Source of the DNA: Deltaproteobacteria bacterium
Lineage (GTDB): Bacteria; Myxococcota_A; Polyangia; Haliangiales; Haliangiaceae
Length of the DNA stretch: 11,770 bases
NCBI GenBank assembly: GCA_013813945.1
Contig: JACCQV010000490.1
Span: forward strand, 1-11,770
Direction: 5' to 3'
How positions within the stretch are numbered: the first letter of the stretch is position 1; each line of letters begins with the position of its first letter. The position numbers were made by a program, and so were the translations under genes. The notes below the pieces were generated by a model. The model was not told where the DNA came from, made no database searches, and was given only the letters and a program-made list of their open reading frames with translations. Positions 1 to 5,675 of this stretch are shown here, piece after piece.

Positions 1-615
1 CATCAGGACCGCTCGCGTGACACCCAGGCGCGGATCGTCGACGCCGCGCGTCGGATGCTCGAGAAGGGGCAGTCGTTTCACGAGATCTCGGTCGCCGCGC
101 TCGCACGCGAGGCCGATGCGTCGGTCGGTGCGTTCTACAACCGGTTCCGGGACAAGGATGCGCTGCTCCACGTGCTGCAGATCGAGCTGTGCCGCGAGGG
201 GGAGGCGACCGCGGCGGCCGTGCTGGTTCCCGAGCGCTGGAAAGGCGTGCCGATCGAGCCACTGATCCGCGCGTTCGTCGGACTGGCGGTGGCGAGCTAT
301 CGCCAGCAGGCGGGGCTGCGCCGCGCGCTCCTGGTCGCGATGTGTAATGACAAGCAGTTCCGCGATCGCTCGGCCGCGCTGACGAAGCTGACCTGCGAGG
401 GTTTGACCCAGGTGCTCGCGGCGCGCAGCCCGCGAACCAGGCGCAGCGAGATTCGCCTCGCGGTCGATGTCTGCCACCGGATGGTGTACGGCGTGCTCGA
501 TCAAGATCTCCTGTTCGCAGACGATCCCCCCACCGGACACGCGCTGACCGACAAGCAGCTCGCGGCCGAGCTGTGCGACGCATGTCTGGCCTATCTCGCG
601 CCCCGCGCGCTGTAG
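1..615 (+). CDS. TetR/AcrR-family transcriptional regulator, 5' end outside window
   Basis: The frame is open from base 1 and stops with TAG at 613-615, so the start codon lies upstream of the window. The first readable residues (DTQARIVDAARRMLEKG) are the first helix of a TetR N-terminal domain. They are followed by a helix-turn-helix of classic form (ISVAALAREADASVGAFYNR, then F-x-DKDALL, encoded at about 85-170). The remaining ~140 residues are helical and variable, as expected for the ligand-binding and dimerisation domain. Family members are dimeric repressors released by small ligands and often control neighbouring efflux or lipid genes. The target cannot be read here; the downstream neighbour is a free receiver, 74 bp away. 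An internal ATG at 55 would remove the first helix, so it is not the true start. Confidence 0.9.
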   Translation, partial: HQDRSRDTQARIVDAARRMLEKGQSFHEISVAALAREADASVGAFYNRFRDKDALLHVLQIELCREGEATAAAVLVPERWKGVPIEPLIRAFVGLAVASYRQQAGLRRALLVAMCNDKQFRDRSAALTKLTCEGLTQVLAARSPRTRRSEIRLAVDVCHRMVYGVLDQDLLFADDPPTGHALTDKQLAAELCDACLAYLAPRAL

Positions 616-689
616 CGCCCGCGCCCACCCACGGAGGCCTCACGCTTCTTCACTGGTAAATCGTCGGTGTTCCCGACTACGGTTGATCT

Positions 690-1049
690 GTGCCGAGAGG
701 AAGAGTCCTGGTTGTCGACGATGACGACGACATCCGCGTTGCGACGCAGGATGTGATGGAGCGCCGAGGGTTCGAGGTCGTCGCGGTGTCGAGTGGCGCC
801 GAGGCTCTCAGCTTCATGGCGCACGACACGCCGAGCGTCATGCTGCTCGATCTCGAGATGGACGACATGAACGGCTTCGAGGTGCTCGGTGCGATCCAGA
901 ACAATCCGCGCTATCGCGGCGTCAAGGTCGTGGTCGTGACCGGCTCGGGCAAGAAGCTGCCGCCGCACATCCGGGTGCTGCGCAAGCCGTTCAAGATCGA
1001 CGCGCTCATCGAGCTGCTCGAAGGCAATTCGAACGCGCGCGCGTCCTAG
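690..1049 (+). CDS. Stand-alone response-regulator receiver (CheY-like)
   Basis: This 119-residue protein is a single receiver domain with no output domain. It starts at GTG 690 because the first beta strand (RVLVVDDDDD, residues 5-14) begins almost immediately. The acidic pocket (D10/D11), the phospho-acceptor D54 in MLLDLEMDDMNG, the switch Thr (T84 in VVVVTGSG) and the conserved Lys-Pro (K99-P100 in LRKPF) are all present, so it should be phosphorylatable. Such proteins relay phosphate or act by protein contact; the partner kinase is not in the window. The gene converges on a degenerate receiver on the other strand, the two sharing a 4-bp CTAG across their stop codons. No strong Shine-Dalgarno is visible, although AT-richer sequence precedes the start. 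Confidence 0.88.
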   Translation: MPRGRVLVVDDDDDIRVATQDVMERRGFEVVAVSSGAEALSFMAHDTPSVMLLDLEMDDMNGFEVLGAIQNNPRYRGVKVVVVTGSGKKLPPHIRVLRKPFKIDALIELLEGNSNARAS

Positions 1050-1460
1050 CTGCTGCGCGTGCTGCGCGACGGCGTGGAGCCGGCGGCGCGCGGCCGCTGA
1101 CTCGCGCTGATCGCGGTCTGGAGTAGCGCCATCGTCACCGGCTTGGTCAGGTGCAGATCGAAGCCGGCGTCGCGCGCGCGCTGCTGATCGTCGGGCTGGC
1201 CATACCCGGTCATCGCAACGAGGAACACCTCCTTGCGGCCGGCGGCGCGGATCCGGCTCGCGACCTGATAGCCGTCGAGGACCGGCAGACCGATGTCGAT
1301 CAGCGCGAGCGTCGGGGGCTGGGCCAGGATCGTGGCGAGTCCAGTAGCGCCATCCTCGCAGCCGCGAACGACGCAGCCCTTGGTCTCGAGCAGGTCGACG
1401 GTCATCTCGAGCAGATCGGCGCCAGACGAGGACAAGCTCGTGGTCGTGCTCGTCGATCAC
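1046..1460 (-). pseudogene. Degenerate response-regulator receiver (DD box deleted, frame broken)
   Basis: From about 1420 down to the TAG at 1046-1048 the minus strand encodes most of a receiver domain: ADLLEMTVDLLETKGC, the phospho-acceptor region LALIDIGLPVLDGYQV, the Thr loop VAMTGYG and the Lys-Pro LTKPV. The first beta strand is in a different frame. GTG at 1460 opens a peptide ending ELVLV (codons to 1425), exactly where 'DD' should follow, but only four bases (1424-1421) separate this from the Ala-Asp-Leu-Leu-Glu codons. The likely event is a loss of about five bases that removed the acidic pair and shifted the frame. A TTG at 1435 could restart translation but gives a domain without its Mg-binding acids. 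The gene directly follows the KaiC remnant, as receivers or kinases often do in intact loci. A sequencing indel is the main alternative. Confidence 0.7.
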
Positions 1461-1464
1461 GCGA

Positions 1465-1680
1465 TCACGCGTTCTCGAGACTCTGAAGCTCACCCGTGAA
1501 CCGCGGGACGCCGGTGAGCACACCGGTGAGCTCCTCGAGCGGTTCCCCACACTCAGTCCTCGGCCGTCGAGGAACAGCTCGCGGATCGTGTTCTCGTGCG
1601 GGCCGCTCCGCTTCTTCATCACGCTGATCGCCTTGCGGATCCGGCCGCCGGCCTCGAAGTAGCGCAGCAGCACCACCGTT
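1465..1680 (-). pseudogene. C-terminal remnant of a KaiC-like RecA-fold ATPase
   Basis: Reading the minus strand from about 1680, the frame gives TVVLLRYFEAGGRIRKAISV, then KKRSGPHENTIREL and DGRGLSVG. This is the typical last part of KaiC/RadA-type signalling ATPases. After the G run at 1548-1545 the frame changes. In the next frame the family ending continues as GEPLEELTGVLTGVPRFTGE and stops with TGA at 1467-1465. Restoring one G would rejoin the two parts. Nothing upstream of about 1680 resembles the preceding KaiC sequence (the 'DT' before VVLL is already lost), so the N-terminal ~85% including the Walker motifs is missing. The piece is therefore both truncated and frameshifted and cannot be a working ATPase. 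The following receiver remnant was probably its operon partner. Confidence 0.72.
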
Positions 1681-1694
1681 AGGCATGCGTGATG

Positions 1695-1716
1695 ATCGGC
1701 TAGTCGATCAGCCGAT
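1695..1716. repeat. 7-bp inverted repeat at the KaiC truncation point
   Basis: ATCGGCT at 1695-1701 and AGCCGAT at 1710-1716 are perfect inverted copies separated by eight bases. The hairpin lies about 15 bp outside the point where KaiC similarity ends. It has no T tract, so a standard intrinsic terminator is unlikely. It could be a protein-binding site or mark the rearrangement that removed the ATPase gene. The function is not known. Confidence 0.4.
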
Positions 1717-1815
1717 GGCTGGCGAGTGGTGCCGCCATGTCGTCGCACGCTTCAACGATTCTGCAGGGTTCGGATCTGAGGACACTGGCCTGGTCGTTGC
1801 TGATGCACTGCGTCC

Positions 1816-3723
1816 ATGCGCTTTCTCCCGTTCGCGATTCTCGCCCTCGCTCCAGCCACGGTGATCTCGTGCGCCGCCGAGGACGACGCAGAAGACCTCG
1901 GCTCGGTCGCGGATGGAAAGACCGACGCGCCGGCGATCCAGGATCGCGCGATCACCGTCCCCAAGCGCTCGGCACCGAGCAAGCCCGGGGTTCGCAACTA
2001 CGTCGTTCGGTCGACCGTGGCGTTCGAGGCGTCGATCAAGCAGGACACCGCGAACGAGGTCCGCATCATCATCACGAATGAAGACACCGGCGTGAAGTTC
2101 GAGAGCACGCGGACGACACTGCCGAAGGTCACCGCGACCGGTGATGGGACCGAATACGAATACAAGATCCGCGTCGAGAACTGGGGCACGACCACGCTGC
2201 GCGCCAAGCTCTCCGCGCTCGGCCAGCAAGCAGTCTCGCCCGCACTCCTCGCCGCCGCGCGCGCGAACCTCGATCGGATCGATCGCGAGATCGACAAGAG
2301 CCACCTCGACAACTACGGGCTCACCGGGTCACGAACCGACCAGTTCATGAGCGCGCTCGCGAAGGAGTACGAGCACCAGCATCCCGACCAGTACATCGCG
2401 CGCGTCAAGGCGCTCGCCTCGATGGTGTTCTTCGCGTTGCCCGACGTCGCGCCGCCCACCGATGGCGTCACGACTCCGTTTCACGGCCTCGACATGACCC
2501 AGTTCGGCACGCTGATGTCGATCGAGGATCAGGTCTTCAACCAGCTCGTTCAGAACAACGACAACGACACCAACGGCGTCCGTCCGTTCTCGGTGTGCGA
2601 GACCAAGTTCATCATCGAGAAGTACGTGCGCCCTGGCGTCGCGTTCCCCGGCTTCGATCCGTACAAGGCCGCGTACACGACCGCCGCTGCCTCCTGCACG
2701 CAGCGAGAAAAAGCCGAGTGGTACAACTTCCGCGGCCTCGGTGGCCTGCGTCCCAGCTGGGTCGAATCGAACCTCGCCGATCGGTTCCTGCGCCGGATGG
2801 CGAAGAACTGCAAGTCACCGACGTCCGCGTGGGCGGCCGAGTGCGCGACGTGGGAGACCGATCGCCTCGGCTATCGCCAGCTCCGTAACCGCCAGCTCGC
2901 GGCGCGTACGATGTTCTACGCGCCCGGCCAGGAGTCCTACCTGATCGATCCCGACAACGCGACGGTGCTCGTCGAGGACCGCAACGGCGACGGCGTCGGC
3001 GAGTTTCTGCGCCCGGGCCCTGTCACGCTCCTCAACGGCGACACCGGCACCCTGCAGGTCAACTCGACCGGCGAGTTCACCGGCAACCTCAAGTTCCAGC
3101 CGATGGGGGGCGCGCTGCGCACGATCACCCCCGCCCAGATCAAGGCCGAGGACGCCGTCGATCCGCGGTGGGACGTGCAGCTCCTCGACGATCCCGACAT
3201 GGGCCTGATGTCCGTGTTCTCCGACGGCGGTACCTGCACCGGGCAGCTGCTGGATCCCGCGCAGTGCCCGTTGATGCGCCGGTTCTACTCGATGATCGAT
3301 CGGCACGAGAACTTCTACCGGACCTACTCGGGGCTCTCGCCCGACTACTACGGCGTGTCGAGCCAGCCATCGCCGCTCGTCGCGTGCTCGATCACGCTGA
3401 CGGCCGCGCACCACTGGGACACGGCGGGCACGCCATCGGGCGGCACTGCCGGCTTCATCTTCCTCATGCGGATCCCGTTCAAGGACATCCTCACCGGTAA
3501 CGACCGCTCGGTCTCGACGATCATGCCGGGCCCGCAGACGACCTCGCTGCAGGACATCTACGCCGGGACGGCCGTGCTCGACATGTCCAAGGCGTGGCTC
3601 GACATCGCCAGCCTCTCGAACAACCTCTACCAGACCGAGCACGAGATCTCCGCGTTTGGAGCGGTTCGCGCCGAGCAGATCGAGGGCATCCTCGTCATCC
3701 GCAAGCCGGCCGCGGTGCCCTGA
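1816..3723 (+). CDS. Large predicted lipoprotein, unknown function; possible ADP-ribosyltransferase-like C-terminus
   Basis: The 635-residue product begins with a short signal peptide (MRFLPFAILALAPATVISC) whose VISC is a lipobox. Cys19 should be lipidated, and Ala at +2 favours outer-membrane sorting. An acidic, low-complexity spacer (EDDAEDLGSVADGKTD) of a kind common in myxobacterial lipoproteins follows. Residues ~55-145 look like a beta-rich domain (VRIIITNEDTGVKF, YEYKIRVENWG). The middle is mainly helical with several Cys (FSVCETKF, AASCTQREKAEWYNF, CKSPTSAWAAEC), suggesting disulphides. A calcium-loop-like DRNGDGVGEF follows. The last ~135 residues contain FYRTYSG (R502), ACSITLTA (S525), GFIFLMRIPF and YQTEHEISAFG (E608, E610) before IEGILVI. 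That order recalls the R-S-ExE core of mono-ADP-ribosyltransferases, but the spacing is atypical and this is only a hypothesis. I do not recognise the whole protein. It appears to be monocistronic. Confidence 0.8.
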   Translation: MRFLPFAILALAPATVISCAAEDDAEDLGSVADGKTDAPAIQDRAITVPKRSAPSKPGVRNYVVRSTVAFEASIKQDTANEVRIIITNEDTGVKFESTRTTLPKVTATGDGTEYEYKIRVENWGTTTLRAKLSALGQQAVSPALLAAARANLDRIDREIDKSHLDNYGLTGSRTDQFMSALAKEYEHQHPDQYIARVKALASMVFFALPDVAPPTDGVTTPFHGLDMTQFGTLMSIEDQVFNQLVQNNDNDTNGVRPFSVCETKFIIEKYVRPGVAFPGFDPYKAAYTTAAASCTQREKAEWYNFRGLGGLRPSWVESNLADRFLRRMAKNCKSPTSAWAAECATWETDRLGYRQLRNRQLAARTMFYAPGQESYLIDPDNATVLVEDRNGDGVGEFLRPGPVTLLNGDTGTLQVNSTGEFTGNLKFQPMGGALRTITPAQIKAEDAVDPRWDVQLLDDPDMGLMSVFSDGGTCTGQLLDPAQCPLMRRFYSMIDRHENFYRTYSGLSPDYYGVSSQPSPLVACSITLTAAHHWDTAGTPSGGTAGFIFLMRIPFKDILTGNDRSVSTIMPGPQTTSLQDIYAGTAVLDMSKAWLDIASLSNNLYQTEHEISAFGAVRAEQIEGILVIRKPAAVP

Positions 3724-3819
3724 TTGCCGATCCCAGCGGTCGGACCAATAGAGTTTCCTCATCAAATCATGACAAGGAAATCTCGCCTAAATGTCCGAAG
3801 CCGTCGTACCTAATGGGCA

Positions 3820-4872
3820 ATGCAGTCGCAACCCGAGCTGGCGTCCCTGCGGGCCGAGCTTCGTCTCGGCGGAGTCTTCGAGCACCGAGAGCTTCGTAGC
3901 TGGTTGAAGCTGGCGTTCCTCGTGTCAGTCGTCGCCGCTTGCTACGCCGGCGTCCTCGTCTACGGCTGGGTTGCCGGCCTCATCCTGGTGCCGATCGCCG
4001 CCGTGTTCGCGACCGCCACTGCGATGCTTGGCCACGAAGGCAGCCATCGCTCGACCTCCGGGTCTCCCAAGCGTAACGCCGCGATGGCGCTGATCGCGTT
4101 CCCGATCTGGGGCGGCCTGTCGTCGCTGTACTGGCGCGAGAAGCACGATCGCCTGCACCACGGTCACCCCAACGTCGAGGGTGTCGATCCGGACATCCGT
4201 CCGTTCCCGTTCGCGTCCTCGAAGAAGGATCACGAGCGCTGCGGCCCGAAGGAGCGCTGGTTCCAGCGCACGTTCCAGAAGTGGGCGTTCTGGCCGATGT
4301 CGACCCTGATGGCGGTCGGGATGCGCCGCAGCTCGCTCGTTCACCTCTATCGTTATCCCAAGAAGAACGGCTTCAACCGCGAGTTCTTCACCGAGCTCGC
4401 CTGCCTGACCACGCACTACACGCTGTGGCTCGTGGTGCCGTCGATCGTGTTTGGACCGCTCACCGCGTTCCTGATCTACTCGGCGATCTGGGCACTCGTC
4501 GGCACCTTCCTCGCGCTCGTGTTCCTGCCGGCGCACGCGGGTCTGCCGATCGTCAGCGAGCAGAACAACGACTGGATCCACCAACTCGAGACCACGCGGA
4601 ACCTCGAGATGCCGAAGCTGCTCTCGTTCTTCTTCATCGGCCTCGACTACCAGGTCGAGCACCACCTGTTCCCGAAGATCCCGCACCAGAACCTGCCCAA
4701 GGCCGCGGCGATCACGCGCGCCTGGTGCGCCAAGCACAACGTCATCTACCTGTCGCTGCCGTACCACCTCGCGCTGCTCGACGCCGCGACGTTCATGGCC
4801 GATAGCTACACGCGCGATGCGCTCGATCCCGTCGAGGTCCGCGCGGGTCTCGTCGGTCGCGCCGCCGCTTAA
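3820..4872 (+). CDS. Membrane fatty-acid desaturase
   Basis: This 350-residue integral membrane di-iron enzyme introduces double bonds into acyl chains. The three histidine boxes that bind iron are intact: HEGSH at 72-76, HDRLHH at 109-114 and QVEHH at 278-282. The supporting motif DWIHQLETTRN at 251-261 is also typical of the family. Hydrophobic stretches at about 31-49, 52-70, 88-105 and 200-240 fit the usual two hairpins, with the boxes on the cytosolic side. There is no N-terminal cytochrome b5 domain, so electrons must come from a separate ferredoxin or reductase not in this window. The chosen ATG gives the expected length. The position of the double bond and the acyl substrate (phospholipid or CoA) cannot be read from sequence. 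The stop overlaps the convergent toxin gene by 4 bp (TTAA). Confidence 0.93.
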   Translation: MQSQPELASLRAELRLGGVFEHRELRSWLKLAFLVSVVAACYAGVLVYGWVAGLILVPIAAVFATATAMLGHEGSHRSTSGSPKRNAAMALIAFPIWGGLSSLYWREKHDRLHHGHPNVEGVDPDIRPFPFASSKKDHERCGPKERWFQRTFQKWAFWPMSTLMAVGMRRSSLVHLYRYPKKNGFNREFFTELACLTTHYTLWLVVPSIVFGPLTAFLIYSAIWALVGTFLALVFLPAHAGLPIVSEQNNDWIHQLETTRNLEMPKLLSFFFIGLDYQVEHHLFPKIPHQNLPKAAAITRAWCAKHNVIYLSLPYHLALLDAATFMADSYTRDALDPVEVRAGLVGRAAA

Positions 4873-5189
4873 CGGTGAAGCCGCGATCCTGCGACGACGT
4901 TCACGATCTCGATGACTAGGAGTCGCGGACGACAGCGGTAGATGATGTGGAACCCGCAGCGCATTGCGAGCGATCGCTTGACGTGGTGACGCCACCGTCG
5001 TTCGTAGCCGAGATGAGGGAAGGCGAGCAGCGCCTGGAATGCTTCAGCGAGCTCTGCCTCGAGCGGACTTCGCGCGATTGGGCCGTGGTTTTCGATCCAC
5101 CACTGTCCGGCGTGATCGATCGCCCGCTGCGCCCGCGCGAGCACGCGCAGCGTCCATCGTTCGCTTGAGCTGGGCGAGCGACTCGTCAC
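4869..5189 (-). CDS. ParE/RelE-family type II toxin
   Basis: The product is about 106 residues from the GTG at 5189. The core matches the ParE/RelE fold: a first strand (WTLRVLARA), a helix with a double tryptophan (QRAIDHAGQWWIENH), then LEAELAEAFQALLAFPHLG, basic strands (RRWRHHVKRSLAMRCGFHIIYR) and the closing strand LLVIEIVNV with a short basic tail. ParE-type toxins poison gyrase and RelE types cut mRNA on the ribosome; sequence alone does not separate them here. No ATG is available ahead of the first strand, so GTG 5189 is the best start, although the first ~10 residues (Ser-rich) may not be genuine. It is encoded downstream of, and overlapping, its presumed antitoxin, and ends in a 4-bp overlap with the desaturase. 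Confidence 0.8.
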   Translation of the reverse strand: MTSRSPSSSERWTLRVLARAQRAIDHAGQWWIENHGPIARSPLEAELAEAFQALLAFPHLGYERRWRHHVKRSLAMRCGFHIIYRCRPRLLVIEIVNVVAGSRLHR

Positions 5190-5376
5190 CGGTGATCCAG
5201 TTGCCGCGGGCAGAATCGCGGAGGGCTTCCTCGATCGCCGCGTCCTCCGCCGGCGACAGACGGAGCTCGGGAATTCCGCGCTCGATCGCGACCTGCACCT
5301 CGGTCCCGTCGGGAAGGTTCACATCGCGGATCACGATCTGGCCGCGCATCACCTTTGCCGAGTGATAGGTCACCAT
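5044..5376 (-). CDS. Antitoxin partner of the ParE/RelE toxin (AbrB-like/ParD-like small protein)
   Basis: Translation from ATG 5376 gives MVTYHSAKVMRGQIVIRDVN and LPDGTEVQVAI, a short swapped-hairpin-like start of the form 'RxGxIVLxxxxxLPEGTEV'. This is found in many deltaproteobacterial antitoxins next to ParE toxins. A helical, acidic segment follows (LSPAEDAAIEEALRDSARG, then ESLAQLK) that would wrap the toxin. A strong GGAGG lies 1 base before the ATG and 4 bases before the second codon, GTG, so either codon may be used. The family normally ends near LAQLK. Here the frame stays open for about 40 more Arg-rich residues to the TGA at 5044-5046, lying inside the toxin gene in another frame. 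The tail could be real or reflect a lost stop codon. Confidence 0.7.
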   Translation of the reverse strand: MVTYHSAKVMRGQIVIRDVNLPDGTEVQVAIERGIPELRLSPAEDAAIEEALRDSARGNWITGDESLAQLKRTMDAARARAGAAGDRSRRTVVDRKPRPNRAKSARGRAR

Positions 5377-5388
5377 GCCTCCAGGATA

Positions 5389-5419
5389 GCCGAGGGGTTG
5401 AAGTGCCACCAGCCTCGGC
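5389..5419. promoter_or_regulatory. Inverted repeat upstream of the antitoxin, candidate operator
   Basis: GCCGAGG (5389-5395) and CCTCGGC (5413-5419) are perfect inverted copies with a 17-bp spacer, starting 13 bp upstream of the antitoxin ATG. The position suits autoregulation by the antitoxin or toxin-antitoxin complex. Chance occurrence in GC-rich DNA is possible. Confidence 0.3.
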
Positions 5420-5675
5420 GATGAGCCTGCATGAGGGCATGGCCCGGAGCACAGCAACCGTCACGCCCGCCCAAGGCGTCGGAATGTGGTCATCAGGCTG
5501 TCCGGTCCGGCCGAGCTTGGGACGCGGCGTCTGGCCCTCGGCCGCGGCAGCTCTCTGTCGCCTGCACGGCGACACTGTGGTCAGCGTGTTGTCCGTGTTC
5601 CCCACGGCACGACGGCTTTGCGTGGCGCTGACCCTGTTTCGGCGTGGCTCGGTCCTCGCACTGACCCTGCCGACG
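5420..5675 (+). other. Intergenic stretch between divergent antitoxin and kinase genes
   Basis: This stretch should hold the kinase promoter. It is open in the kinase reading frame (the frame stays open from about 5355), so a ~85-residue N-terminal extension from ATG 5421 cannot be excluded. The encoded peptide shows no domain and no resemblance to the ordinary start of such kinases. No convincing sigma-70 or sigma-54 promoter, RNA gene or terminator is visible. Confidence 0.4.

Noticed and set aside
591..1748. 385-codon minus-strand open frame
   Set aside because: It is a composite: its start is KaiC remnant, its middle is an out-of-frame shadow of the receiver remnant, and its end is the antisense of the plus-strand receiver. 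No single protein fits it.
2815..3765. 316-codon minus-strand open frame opposite the lipoprotein
   Set aside because: Arg/Asp/Val-rich antisense shadow typical of GC-rich coding DNA; the plus strand has a lipobox and ordinary protein composition.
3925..4995. 356-codon minus-strand open frame opposite the desaturase
   Set aside because: Highly charged low-complexity translation with no domain; the plus strand carries all three desaturase His boxes.
5606..5621. Sigma-54-like promoter (GGCAC ... TTTGC) before the kinase
   Set aside because: Twelve bases separate the GG and GC instead of the required ten, so the enhancer-dependent polymerase would not be expected to recognise it.
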